From: Variovorax terrae
Lineage (GTDB): Bacteria; Pseudomonadota; Gammaproteobacteria; Burkholderiales; Burkholderiaceae_C
Assembly (NCBI RefSeq): GCF_022809125.1
Contig: NZ_JALGBI010000001.1
Coordinates: 868,001-932,000 of the forward strand
DNA: 64,000 nt
Reading direction: 5' to 3'
Of the stretch, positions 33,188 through 41,678 are shown piece by piece. Numbering within the stretch: the stretch's first letter is position 1; every line of letters starts with the position of its first letter. The translations under genes were made by a program, and so were the position numbers. The notes beneath the pieces are model-generated. The model saw only the letters and a program-made list of their open reading frames with translations. It was not told the origin of the DNA and made no database searches.

Positions 33188-33463
33188 TCAAACGGAGTCC
33201 GCCGCCTTCCGCTTGAGGTCACGCAGCATGAACAGGTAAAGGCTTTCCACCTTCTCGCGCGCCCATGGCGTCTTGCGCAGGAATTTCAGGCTCGACGCGA
33301 GGCTTGGGTCGCTGGTGAAGCAGCGGATGTTGATGCGCTCGCCCAGGCCGTCCCAGCCATAGTGCGCCACCAGCGCGCTGACGATGGCTTCGAGCGTGAG
33401 CCCGTGCAGCGGGTTGCGCGGCTGGGCCGGGGTTGGGGCAGGCGGGACGGAAGGAGCGGTCAT
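33188..33463 (-). CDS. VF530 (DUF2132) family protein
   Basis: 91 residues. After a Pro-rich leader it carries the whole VF530 signature: [40 protein letters not shown] and [17 protein letters not shown]. The family is small, helical and thought to bind DNA from structural work on a Vibrio member. Function unknown. It faces the cassette array and marks the return to ordinary chromosomal sequence, with about 130 bp of unremarkable spacer after attC-like site 4. Confidence 0.9.
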   Translation of the reverse strand: MTAPSVPPAPTPAQPRNPLHGLTLEAIVSALVAHYGWDGLGERINIRCFTSDPSLASSLKFLRKTPWAREKVESLYLFMLRDLKRKAADSV

Positions 33464-33526
33464 GGCGCGGCACGGGGCAGGGCGGCCATGGTACCGCAGC
33501 GCGGCCAGAGCCTCCCTTGCTTCTTT

Positions 33527-34810
33527 CTACTGGCGCGAGGTGGTCCGGTAGCGGTTCACCTGCAGCTCCGTCACCTCGGGTGCACGGTTGCCCCAGGCGT
33601 TGCGCACATGGGTCAGCACGGCCGCCAAGTCGGCATCGGACAGCACCAGCGCGTAGGGCGGCATGCCGTAGGGCCGGGGGTTGCCCGCGGTGGCGGGCGC
33701 GAAGCCGCCGTTGAGCACGATCTGCACCAGGTTGGCGGGCGGGTCCAGCGTGATGGCGCGGTTGCCGGCCAGCGCCGGGTAGGCGCCGGGCACGCCTTGC
33801 CCGGTGTCGCCGTGGCACTGCACGCAATGCTGCTCGTAGAGCTTGGCGCCGCGCGTGGCCACGCGCGCCGGGGGCGGGGCGCTGCGCGGCGCCGGTTCGG
33901 CCGGCGTGGGCGGCAGGCTCTTGAGGAAGGCCGCCATGGCGCCAAGGTCGCCGTCCGACAGGTACTGCGTGCTGCGCAGCACCACTTCGGCCATCGGGCC
34001 GATGGTGGAGCCGCGCGGCGACACGCCGGTCTTGAGCAGGCTCACGATGTGCGGCGTGTCCCAGCCGGCCAGGCCGGCTTCGGTGTCGGAGGTGAGCGAG
34101 GGCGCGTACCAGTTCTGCATCGGGATCAGGCCGCCGGCCAGGTCGAGCCGGTCGTCGGTGGCGCCGAGCACGTTGCGCGCCGTGTGGCAGGCTGCGCAGT
34201 GGCCCAGCCCGCGCACCAGGTAGGCGCCGCGGTTCCATTCGGCCGATTGCGCGGTGTCGGTCTCGTAGACGCCGGGGCTGAAGTACAGCGCGCGCCACAC
34301 CGCCAGTGCGGGCTGCGTGCTGAAGGGCCAGCGCAGCGCATGCGGCGTGTTGGGCCGCGCCGTGGCGGGCAGGCTGCGCAGGTAGGCGTAGAGCGCATCC
34401 GAGTCGGCGCGCGTGACCTGGGTGTAGTTGGGGTAGGGGAAGGCGGGGTAGAGCAGCCGGCCGTCGGCCGCGCGGCCGTTGTGCATGGCGCGCCAGAAAT
34501 GGTCGGGCGTCCAGCGGCCGAGGCCAGTGGCCTCGTCGGGCGTGAGGTTGCTCGAGTACACGGTGCCGAACGGCGTGTCGATGCCCAGGCCGCCCGCGTA
34601 GGGCGTGCCGCCGCGCGTGGTGTGGCAGGTCATGCAGTTGCCCGCGCGCGCCAGGTAGGCGCCGCGCGCCACCTGCTCGGCCGAGGCAGCCGGCGGCGGG
34701 CCGGCCGCGATGGCGGTTTCGTCGCGCAGGTTGAGGCGCCACACCAGCGCGGCAGCGCCGACGGCCAGCACGGCCACGCCGGCCAGCAGCAGGGCGGGGA
34801 GCTTTTTCAT
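33527..34810 (-). CDS. Triheme c-type cytochrome (alcohol/gluconate dehydrogenase cytochrome-subunit type)
   Basis: 427 residues. An N-terminal membrane anchor or signal (LPALLLAGVAVLAVGAAALV) is followed by three heme-binding motifs: CMTCH (about 60), CAACH (about 208) and CVQCH (about 345). The three-domain layout and phrases such as FGTVYSSNLTPDEATGLG match the cytochrome subunits of membrane-bound sugar and alcohol dehydrogenases, which pass electrons to quinone or oxidase. No dehydrogenase catalytic subunit is adjacent. It overlaps the upstream diheme gene by 4 bp. Confidence 0.9.
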   Translation of the reverse strand: MKKLPALLLAGVAVLAVGAAALVWRLNLRDETAIAAGPPPAASAEQVARGAYLARAGNCMTCHTTRGGTPYAGGLGIDTPFGTVYSSNLTPDEATGLGRWTPDHFWRAMHNGRAADGRLLYPAFPYPNYTQVTRADSDALYAYLRSLPATARPNTPHALRWPFSTQPALAVWRALYFSPGVYETDTAQSAEWNRGAYLVRGLGHCAACHTARNVLGATDDRLDLAGGLIPMQNWYAPSLTSDTEAGLAGWDTPHIVSLLKTGVSPRGSTIGPMAEVVLRSTQYLSDGDLGAMAAFLKSLPPTPAEPAPRSAPPPARVATRGAKLYEQHCVQCHGDTGQGVPGAYPALAGNRAITLDPPANLVQIVLNGGFAPATAGNPRPYGMPPYALVLSDADLAAVLTHVRNAWGNRAPEVTELQVNRYRTTSRQ

Positions 34811-35544
34811 GGCTGCTTCCTCGAGGGCAGCGCCGCGCTGCCGCAGGCCACCGGCAGCGGCGCGGGCAGCGCGGCGGCCGGGTGCGTGACGGCGGGCAGC
34901 GGCTGCGCGGCGAGCCAGCTGGAGACGGCGGCCACCTCGTCGGTGCCGAGCTGGTCGGCAATCTGCGCCATGCAGTCGGGCGCATGCGACTGGCGCTGGC
35001 GGGTCTTCCAGGCGCCGAGCTGGGCGTTGATGTAGTCGCGCGGCAGGCCCAGCAGGCCGGGGATGTTGGGCGTCACGCCGGTCAGTGCCTGGCCGTGGCA
35101 CTGCACGCAGGCCGGGATGCGGCGCGCCGGGTCGCCCTGCTGCACCAGCGCCTGCCCGCGCCGCAGCACGTCAGGCGGCGCAGCGGGCGGCAGCGGCGGC
35201 GGGTAGGGCACGTCGAGCGAGGAGAAATACTGGGCGATCTCCAGCAGGTAGTCGTCCGAGAGCAGGTCCACCATGCCGGTCATGAGGCCGTAGTGGCGCC
35301 GCCCGTCGCGGAAGTTGAGAAGCTGGTTGTAGAGGTAGCCCGCCGGCTTGCCGGCCAGGCGCGGGTAGAAGCCATCGGGCGCGGCGCGGCCCTCTTTGCC
35401 GTGGCAGGCCGTGCAGGCCATGGCGCGCTGGGCGATGCTGTCTTCAAAAGTGGGGGCGGCCTGGGCCGCGAAGGCGCTGGCCAGGGCCAGCGCCGCCAGC
35501 AGGCGCGCACCGGCGCCTGCGAGGGGGGAGGAAACGGTCTTCAC
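34807..35544 (-). CDS. Diheme cytochrome c (c4-like)
   Basis: 245 residues, signal peptide to about residue 29 (FAAQA-AP). Two heme motifs, CTACH (about 44) and CVQCH (about 146), each start a c4-type domain with FYPRLAGKPAGYLYNQLLNF and NIPGLLGLPRDYINAQLGAW. The C-terminus ends in a Pro/Ala tail. It is periplasmic and is likely to exchange electrons with the triheme protein encoded immediately downstream (ATGA overlap 34807-34810). Confidence 0.9.
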   Translation of the reverse strand: MKTVSSPLAGAGARLLAALALASAFAAQAAPTFEDSIAQRAMACTACHGKEGRAAPDGFYPRLAGKPAGYLYNQLLNFRDGRRHYGLMTGMVDLLSDDYLLEIAQYFSSLDVPYPPPLPPAAPPDVLRRGQALVQQGDPARRIPACVQCHGQALTGVTPNIPGLLGLPRDYINAQLGAWKTRQRQSHAPDCMAQIADQLGTDEVAAVSSWLAAQPLPAVTHPAAALPAPLPVACGSAALPSRKQP

Positions 35545-35585
35545 GATGCCTGGGATGATGCCCCATCCAGGCCAGGGGTGTAAGC

Positions 35586-35644
35586 ATCAGATGAGGATGA
35601 AAAAACCATATCAGATGCAAAATGCTCAGAAATAGCGATATCAG
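35586..35644. promoter_or_regulatory. Direct-repeat operator candidate upstream of the MocR gene
   Basis: ATCAGATG occurs at 35586-35593 and again at 35610-35617, and ATATCAG recurs at 35638-35644, in the AT-rich divergent spacer between the cytochrome pair and the MocR-type regulator. MocR proteins often bind direct repeats. The assignment is inferred. Confidence 0.4.
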
Positions 35645-35658
35645 TTGAGCGCCGCGGC

Positions 35659-37071
35659 ATGAAACGTTACGAACAGCTGGCCGATCTGCTGGCCACCGAC
35701 ATCCGCACCGGCCGGCTGGCCCCGGGCACGCGGCTGCCGTCGATCCGCACCCTCACCGCGCAGCACGACATCAGCCCCTCCACCGCCTTCCAGGCCTACT
35801 ACCGGCTCGAAGAAAAGGGCCTGGTGCGCGCCAGGGAGCGCTCCGGCTACTACGTGGCGGGCACCGGCATGCGGCCGCTGGCCGAGCCCGAGCGCGGCGG
35901 GCGCACCCAGGTGTCGGCGCGGGTGGACATCAGCGAGCTGGTGTTCTCGGTGCTGGGCGCCGCGCAGGACCCGGCCATCGTGCCGCTGGGCTCGGCCTTT
36001 CCCTCGTCCGGGCTGTTTCCGCTGCCGCGGCTGGCCCGCTCGCTGGCCGCCGCGGCGCGCACCCTGAGCCCGCAGGACAGCACGGCCGACCTGCCGCAGG
36101 GCAGCGCCAGCCTGCGCCAGCAGATCGCGCTGCGCTACCTCGGCATGGGCCTGCCGCAGCCAGCGCAGGAGCTGGTGGTGACCAGCGGCGCGCTGGAGGC
36201 GCTCAACCTGTGCCTGGCCGCCGTGGCGCAGCCGGGCGACCTGATCGCCATCGAGTCGCCGGGCTTCTACGCCGCGCTGCAGGCGCTGGAGCGGCTGAAG
36301 ATGCGGGCGCTCGAAATCCCGGTGCACCCGCGCGACGGGCTCGACCTGGCCGCGCTGGCCGAGGCGCTCAAGCGCCACCCGGTCAAGGCCTGCTGGTTCA
36401 TGACCTCGTTCCAGAACCCGATGGGCGCGAGCATGGACGAGGCCAAGAAGCAGGAACTGGTGGCGCTGCTAGCGCGCCACGAGATTCCGCTGATCGAGGA
36501 CGACGTCTACGGCGAGCTGTACTTCGGCAGCCGCTGCCCGCTGCCGGCCAAGGCCTTCGACCGGCGCGGGCTGGTGATGCACTGCAGCTCGTTCAGCAAG
36601 ACGCTGGCGCCGGGCTACCGCATCGGCTGGGTCTCGCCGGGCCGCTTCGGCCAGCGCATCGAGCGGCTCAAGCTCATGACCACGCTGTCGGCCAGCGTGC
36701 CGGCCCAGGCGGCGCTGGCCGACTACCTGCAGCACGGCGGCTACGACAAGCACCTGCGCCGCCTGCGCCACCTGCTCGAAGGCCAGCAGGCGCAGATGCT
36801 GCAGGCCATCGCGCGGCACCTGCCGCCCGGGGTGCGCGTGTCGCGCCCGCCCGGCGGCTACTTCCTGTGGGTGGCGTTCGAGCCGGGCTTCGACACCCTG
36901 GCCCTGCACCAGGCGGCGCTGGAGCAGGGCATCAGCCTGGCGCCGGGGCCGATCTTCTCGGCGCGGCGCGACTACCGCCACTGCATCCGGCTGAACTACG
37001 GGCACCCCTGGAGCGAGGCGCTGGAAGGCGCGCTGCAGACGCTGGGCGCGTTGGCGCGGCGCCAGCGGTAG
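35659..37071 (+). CDS. MocR/PdxR-type regulator (GntR HTH fused to class I aminotransferase)
   Basis: 470 residues. Residues 1-75 form a GntR winged helix (YEQLADLLATDIRTGRLAPG, STAFQAYYRLEEKGLVRARE). From about 110 it is a fold-type I aminotransferase domain with PLP-binding Lys in SSFSKTLAPGYRIGW and a conserved Asp/Tyr pair in EDDVYGELYF. Such proteins are PLP-responsive regulators rather than enzymes. The divergent cytochrome operon is the nearest possible target, besides itself. Confidence 0.92.
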   Translation: MKRYEQLADLLATDIRTGRLAPGTRLPSIRTLTAQHDISPSTAFQAYYRLEEKGLVRARERSGYYVAGTGMRPLAEPERGGRTQVSARVDISELVFSVLGAAQDPAIVPLGSAFPSSGLFPLPRLARSLAAAARTLSPQDSTADLPQGSASLRQQIALRYLGMGLPQPAQELVVTSGALEALNLCLAAVAQPGDLIAIESPGFYAALQALERLKMRALEIPVHPRDGLDLAALAEALKRHPVKACWFMTSFQNPMGASMDEAKKQELVALLARHEIPLIEDDVYGELYFGSRCPLPAKAFDRRGLVMHCSSFSKTLAPGYRIGWVSPGRFGQRIERLKLMTTLSASVPAQAALADYLQHGGYDKHLRRLRHLLEGQQAQMLQAIARHLPPGVRVSRPPGGYFLWVAFEPGFDTLALHQAALEQGISLAPGPIFSARRDYRHCIRLNYGHPWSEALEGALQTLGALARRQR

Positions 37072-37077
37072 CGCCTG

Positions 37078-37389
37078 CTAGCCCTGATCCCACGTCAGCA
37101 GCACCACGTCCGACAGCGGATACGCCACGCAAGGCAGGATGTAGTTTTCGGCCTTTTCCTCGGCGCTCAGGCCGGGCCACTCGATGCGGTAGGCCACCTG
37201 CCCGCGGGCGCGGCACAGGCAGGTACGGCAGGTGCCGTTGCGGCACGAGCTGCGCAGCACCACGCCGGCCTGCAGCGCGGACTGCAGCAGCGGCTGGCCG
37301 GCCGGCGCGTCGAAGCGCTCGCCCTCGGGCTCGGTCCGGGCGCTGAACACCAGGCCGGCGGCAGAGGGGGGCGAGGCGGTCTCGGGCAT
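37078..37389 (-). CDS. [2Fe-2S] ferredoxin, plant type
   Basis: 103 residues from the ATG at 37387-37389. Cluster ligands are read as C-x4-C-x2-C in SSCRNGTCRTCLC and a fourth Cys in NYILPCVAYPL, the standard spacing. A short Pro-rich leader precedes the beta-grasp fold. It converges on the MocR gene 6 bp away. Which oxygenase or reductase it serves is unknown. Confidence 0.9.
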   Translation of the reverse strand: MPETASPPSAAGLVFSARTEPEGERFDAPAGQPLLQSALQAGVVLRSSCRNGTCRTCLCRARGQVAYRIEWPGLSAEEKAENYILPCVAYPLSDVVLLTWDQG

Positions 37390-37707
37390 GGGGCCATTTT
37401 GCCGGACAGGCGGGTCCGGCCGATGCGCAAGGCCTTCCTCCCGGGGGTGGCGGTTCCTGGGAAGCGCAAAGTTCGGCATACTCGTGCTTCGAATGCGTTT
37501 TCACGCAGCCTCGGCCACAAGCGGACGCTCGAAAGCAACTCAGGAGATCAGGGCCACCACAGAGCCTGGTTTCACTGACGGCTTCGACTGCCTTCAACAA
37601 GCTCGGATGGCCGAACTTCCGCGACGGCAGCTGGTGGCGCATCGCCCCGTGCGACAGGTTCGCAGGGCCGATGCGCCAGATCCGTCCTCGTTGTGGAAGA
37701 CCTTGAA
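37390..37707. other. Spacer between ferredoxin and MFS genes
   Basis: 318 bp of less GC-biased DNA between divergent genes. I see no recognisable gene. Short frames on both strands show no family resemblance, no R1 element is present, and the region presumably holds the two promoters. One plus-strand frame reads KLGWPNFRDGSWWRIAPC, which could be a worn gene fragment, but I cannot identify it. Confidence 0.5.
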
Positions 37708-38892
37708 ATGAACGCATCCCGCGCAGGCCCGCGCCTGACGACCCTCATCTTCCTGTCGGCCATCGCCGCGCTGCCGGTCAACATGTTCACGCCGTCGCTG
37801 CCTCACATCGCGCAGGCCTTTGGCGCCGACTTTGCGCTCGTGAACCTGTCGGTGGCCGGCTTTGCCGTCGTCGCGGCCCTCACCCAGCTGGTCGCCGGCC
37901 CGTTGTCCGACAGGTACGGGCGGCGCCCGGTGGTGCTGGCGGCCGTGGCGCTGTTCACCGTGGCGTCGGTCGGCTGCGCGCTCGCGCCCAGCATCGGCGT
38001 CTTTCTCCTGTTCCGCCTGATGCAGGCGGTGATCGCGACGGGGTATTCGGTCTCGCTGGCGATCATCAGGGAGTCCTCGGGCGAGCGCGAAGCCGCCAGC
38101 AAAATGGGCTACGTGGCTTCCTCGTGGGCGATCGCGCCCATGGCCGGCCCGGCGTTCGGCGGCCTGCTGGACCAGGTGTTCGGCTGGCGCGCGAACTTCG
38201 TCGCCTTCGCCATCCTGGGGGCGGCCGTGCTGGCCCTGGCCGCGGCCGATCTGAAGGCGCCGCCGAAGAGCGCCGCCCGGCCGTTGGCGAGCTACCTGCG
38301 GGGCTATGGCGATCTTCTGGGCTCGGCGCGATTTGGGGCCTACGTGCTTTGCATGGCGTTCTCGATCGGAACGCTGTACATCTTCCTGGGCGCCGCGGCC
38401 TCGGCCGCCGGCCCTTCGCTCGAAGGCTCGAGCGCCCGGCTCGGCCTGCTCATGGGCATGGTCCCGGCCGGGTTCATCGTGGGCAGCCGCCTGGCAAGCC
38501 GCTACGCCGCCCGCTACCCCTTGAGCACGACGGTGCTCGCCGGTCGGCTGCTGACCTGCGCCGGCCTGCTGGCGGGCCTGCTGCTGTCCCTGTGCGGGGC
38601 CACGCATGTCTTCGCGTTCTTCGGGCCGTGCGTGTTCATCGGACTGGGCAATGGCTTGACCATGCCGGGCGCCAATGCGGGCGCGCTGTCGGTGCGCCCC
38701 GATCTGGCCGGCACCGCCGCCGGGCTGGCCGCGTCGCTCACGCTGGCGGGAGGCGCCCTGGTCGCTTCGGCCTCAGGCTTGTTTCTGACCGAGGCCAGCG
38801 GCACCCAGGCGCTGCTTTGCGTGATGCTCGCGTCGGCCACCCTGGGCCTGGCGGCGGCACTCTACGCGGTCTGGCTTGACCGGCGCTCCTGA
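37708..38892 (+). CDS. MFS transporter, Bcr/CflA-like drug:H+ antiporter (DHA1)
   Basis: 394 residues with twelve predicted helices. The loop 2-3 motif GPLSDRYGRRPVV (about 66) and the helix-1 MFTPSLPHIAQAFG region match the Bcr/CflA group. It exports small molecules using the proton gradient; substrate unknown. I use the ATG at 37708. A GTG 15 bp upstream in the same frame is possible. R1 copy 5 follows the gene. Confidence 0.88.
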   Translation: MNASRAGPRLTTLIFLSAIAALPVNMFTPSLPHIAQAFGADFALVNLSVAGFAVVAALTQLVAGPLSDRYGRRPVVLAAVALFTVASVGCALAPSIGVFLLFRLMQAVIATGYSVSLAIIRESSGEREAASKMGYVASSWAIAPMAGPAFGGLLDQVFGWRANFVAFAILGAAVLALAAADLKAPPKSAARPLASYLRGYGDLLGSARFGAYVLCMAFSIGTLYIFLGAAASAAGPSLEGSSARLGLLMGMVPAGFIVGSRLASRYAARYPLSTTVLAGRLLTCAGLLAGLLLSLCGATHVFAFFGPCVFIGLGNGLTMPGANAGALSVRPDLAGTAAGLAASLTLAGGALVASASGLFLTEASGTQALLCVMLASATLGLAAALYAVWLDRRS

Positions 38893-38938
38893 TCGGCCGG
38901 GGAGGGCATGAAACAGCCTTCCGGGGGCGGTTTGACAA

Positions 38939-38994
38939 TGAAAACAGGCCGATGTCCAGGTGCTGCGGTCATAGTTTGCTATCAAAAGTGTAGC
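38939..38994 (+). repeat. R1 dispersed repeat, copy 5
   Basis: TGAAAACAGGCCGATGTCCA, GGTGCTGCGGTCATAG and TTTGCTATCAAAAGTGTAGC in order: a near-consensus full-length copy between the MFS and GNAT genes. Confidence 0.9.
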
Positions 38995-39119
38995 GTTTGA
39001 CCGGGCTGCCCCAACCCCGGCCGGGCGCCGCCGGGCGCGCTCGCGGTTTGCGGTGACAATCCTGCACCCGGGAACCGCTGTTCCCCGTCACGACTCCTAC
39101 TTCTATTCCTGATTCCGCC

Positions 39120-39638
39120 ATGTCCAGTTACCAGGTTCGACCTGCCACCCTGCGCGATGCCAAGGCCGTCGCCGAGATCCACGCCAGCGCCTCGCGCGCC
39201 GCCTACCAGGGCCTCGTGCCCGACGAACACCTGGGCACGGTGCCGCCCGAGAAACGCCTGGCCTACTGGCGCGAAGCCATCGAGTACAGCGAGCCGCAGG
39301 TGCATGTGGCGCTGGACGGCGACCAGATCGTTGGCTTCGTCGGCTTCGACCGCTCGCGCGACGCGAAATCCAAGCCCACCACCGGCGAAATCTGGGCCAT
39401 CTACGCGCTGTCCTCGCACTGGGACAAGGGCGTGGGCCTGGCGCTGTGGGATGCCGCGCGCGAAGGGCTGCTGGAAGAAGGCTGCACCCAGGTCACGGTG
39501 TGGGTGCCGCTGCGCAACGAGCGCGCGCTGCGCTTTCACGAACTCGCCGGCTTCAAGCGCGAACTCAACACCGCGCAGACCGTCACCATGGGCTCGGTGA
39601 AGCTGGAAGAGATCCGGCTCAAGCGCGCCCTGAGCTGA
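39120..39638 (+). CDS. GNAT-family N-acetyltransferase
   Basis: 172 residues. It starts YQVRPATLRDAKAVAEIHAS, the usual GNAT strand 1-helix 1. The acetyl-CoA motif A region is IYALSSHWDKGVGLALWDAA and the strand 5-helix 4 part is NERALRFHELAGFKRE. The Q/RxxGxG/A signature is partly changed (WDKGVG), common in divergent members. Substrate unknown. The methyltransferase gene follows 14 bp later and is probably co-transcribed. Confidence 0.88.
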   Translation: MSSYQVRPATLRDAKAVAEIHASASRAAYQGLVPDEHLGTVPPEKRLAYWREAIEYSEPQVHVALDGDQIVGFVGFDRSRDAKSKPTTGEIWAIYALSSHWDKGVGLALWDAAREGLLEEGCTQVTVWVPLRNERALRFHELAGFKRELNTAQTVTMGSVKLEEIRLKRALS

Positions 39639-39652
39639 GCCGCCACACGCCC

Positions 39653-40792
39653 ATGAGCGAGCCGGCCCCGGCCCTGCACTGGACGCACGAGGGGCAGGCC
39701 CGCTCGGCCCGCTGGCATTCGGAGAGCCGCGCCGCGCCGCCCCGGCGCGTGGTGGAGGCCCTGGACAACAGCTTCAGCGCCGATGCCGCCTACCGCCTCG
39801 CTTGCGAGGGCACGGCGCTGCTGTGGTGCGGCGATTTCCAGAACGCGCGCCAGCTCCTGCAGGCGCTGGCGCGGCGCGTCGAGCGCCGGCCGCGCAAGGC
39901 GCCCGCGCCCGCCGCCTCGCCGGCCGAGGCCTTTCACCTGCATCGCCAGGCGCAGGCGCAGCGCGCCCGCGTGCTGGCCATGCTCTTGATCCCGCTGCAG
40001 GCCGACTACGGCATCGCGCTGCGCCGCGCGCCCGATGTGCGGGCGGCCTGCACCGAGGCCTACGGCCCGGCCGGAGCCGAGGGCTTCGTGGTTTCGCTGC
40101 GCGAACTGCTGGGGCTGGTCGGCGCGCACGAGTGGCGCAAGAAGGGCGTGGAGATCGCCGCCCTGGGCGCGCGCATCCATCCGCACTACGGCGTGTTCTC
40201 GCCGGTGCGCGGCGAATACGTGCAGCTCGTGGCCGATGCGCCGCTGCCGTCGCAGGCGCTGGCGTTCGACATCGGTGTCGGCACCGGCGTGCTGTCGGCC
40301 GTGCTGGCGCGCCGCGGCGTGCAGCGCGTGCTGGCCACCGACCAGGACCCGCGCGCGCTGGCCTGCGCGCGCGAGAACCTGGCGCGGCTGGGCCTGGGCG
40401 AGCGCGTGCAGGTGCTGGAGGCCGACCTGTTTCCCGAAGGGCGCGCGCCGCTGGTCGTCTGCAACCCGCCCTGGGTGCCGGCACGGCCGAGCTCGCCGAT
40501 CGAGCATGCGGTGTACGACGAGGGCAGCCGCATGCTGCGCGGCTTCCTCGGCGGCTTGGCGGCGCACCTGGCGCCGGGCGGCGAGGGCTGGCTGATCCTG
40601 TCGGACCTGGCCGAGCACCTGGGCCTGCGCACGCGCGACGAGCTGTTGGGCTGGATCGAGGCCGCCGGCCTCACGGTGAAAGGCCGGCTCGACGCGCGGC
40701 CGCAGCACCCCAAGGCGGCCGATGCCAGCGACCCGCTGCATGCGGCGCGCGCGGCCGAAGTCACCTCGCTGTGGCGGCTGGCGGCGCGTTGA
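39653..40792 (+). CDS. Class I SAM-dependent methyltransferase with NPPW motif
   Basis: 379 residues. The C-terminal half holds the SAM-binding motif AFDIGVGTGVLSAVLARRGV (about 205), the acidic VLATDQDPRALACARENLAR and the catalytic-type VVCNPPWVPARP (about 272). NPPY/W marks N-methyltransferases acting on adenine, glutamine or similar planar nitrogens (RlmG, PrmC, RlmF types). The N-terminal 180 residues are helical and less typical. Likely an rRNA or protein methyltransferase. The exact target is open. Confidence 0.83.
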   Translation: MSEPAPALHWTHEGQARSARWHSESRAAPPRRVVEALDNSFSADAAYRLACEGTALLWCGDFQNARQLLQALARRVERRPRKAPAPAASPAEAFHLHRQAQAQRARVLAMLLIPLQADYGIALRRAPDVRAACTEAYGPAGAEGFVVSLRELLGLVGAHEWRKKGVEIAALGARIHPHYGVFSPVRGEYVQLVADAPLPSQALAFDIGVGTGVLSAVLARRGVQRVLATDQDPRALACARENLARLGLGERVQVLEADLFPEGRAPLVVCNPPWVPARPSSPIEHAVYDEGSRMLRGFLGGLAAHLAPGGEGWLILSDLAEHLGLRTRDELLGWIEAAGLTVKGRLDARPQHPKAADASDPLHAARAAEVTSLWRLAAR

Positions 40793-40825
40793 TCCGGCTC
40801 GCCTTCACACCATGCGCCGCGTGAA

Positions 40826-41596
40826 TCAGCGCGCGTGCGTCACGCCGCCGTCCACCACCAGCGTCGAGCCCACCACGTAGTCGCCCGCGCGCGAGGCCAG
40901 GTAGATCGCGGCGCCGGCCATGTCCTCGTCGGTGCCGATGCGCCGGGCCGGGATGCGCGCGGAGATTTCGTCGCCGTGGTCGCGCGCGTCCTTGTTCATG
41001 TCGGAGGCGAAGGCGCCGGGCGCGATGGCGCTGACCACGATGTTGTCCTGCACCAGCCGCAGCGCCATGCGCCGCGTGAGGTGGATCAGGCCGGCCTTGC
41101 TGGCGGCGTAGGAATAGGTCTCCTGCGGGTTGACCGACACGCCGTCGATCGACGCGATGTTGATCACCTTGGCCGGGCGCTGCGCGGCGGCTTTGCGCAG
41201 CGGCTCGTGCAGCGTCTGCGTGAGGAAGAACGGCGCCTTGAGGTTCAGGTCCACCACCTTGTCCCAGCCGCCTTCGGGAAACTCGTCGAACGGCGCGCCC
41301 CAGGCCGCGCCCGCGTTGTTGACCAGGATGTCGAGCGAGCCCTCGTGCTGCGCGTAGGCCGCGGCCAGTGCGCGGGCGCCGTCCAGCGTGGACACGTCGA
41401 TCGGCAGCGAGACGCAGGGGCCGATGGCCGACAGCTCGCGCGCCGTCTGGTCGCAGGCGGCGGCCTTGCGCGCCGTGATGTAGACGCGCGCGCCCTGGGC
41501 CAGAAAGCCCGCCGCGATCATGCGGCCGATGCCGCGCGAGCCGCCGGTGACGAGCGCGGTGCGGCCCTTGAGGGAAAAGAGGTCAGAGGTGTTCAT
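40826..41596 (-). CDS. SDR-family oxidoreductase (RhlG/gluconate 5-dehydrogenase-like)
   Basis: 256 residues from the ATG at 41594-41596. Cofactor motif TGGSRGIGRMIAAGFLAQGA (about 17), ITARKAA as an NADPH-type loop, NNAGAAWG (about 94), the Ser in NIASIDGVSV and Y-x3-K in YSYAASKAGLIHL. Reads like enzymes annotated as rhamnolipid-type 3-oxoacyl reductases. It likely reduces a keto group with NADPH. Transcribed alone. Confidence 0.88.
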   Translation of the reverse strand: MNTSDLFSLKGRTALVTGGSRGIGRMIAAGFLAQGARVYITARKAAACDQTARELSAIGPCVSLPIDVSTLDGARALAAAYAQHEGSLDILVNNAGAAWGAPFDEFPEGGWDKVVDLNLKAPFFLTQTLHEPLRKAAAQRPAKVINIASIDGVSVNPQETYSYAASKAGLIHLTRRMALRLVQDNIVVSAIAPGAFASDMNKDARDHGDEISARIPARRIGTDEDMAGAAIYLASRAGDYVVGSTLVVDGGVTHAR

Positions 41597-41678
41597 GGCA
41601 AAGGTCTCCTGTGTCAGCCATGAAGCGTAGCCGCGCCGCCGGCCGGCGTGCGTCACCTTGGCGCCAGCACGGCCTTCC

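Noticed and set aside
33134..35035. A 630-codon plus-strand open frame opposite the cytochrome genes
   Set aside because: The minus-strand genes carry five CxxCH heme motifs and signal peptides. The plus frame is Gly/Arg/His-rich shadow sequence.
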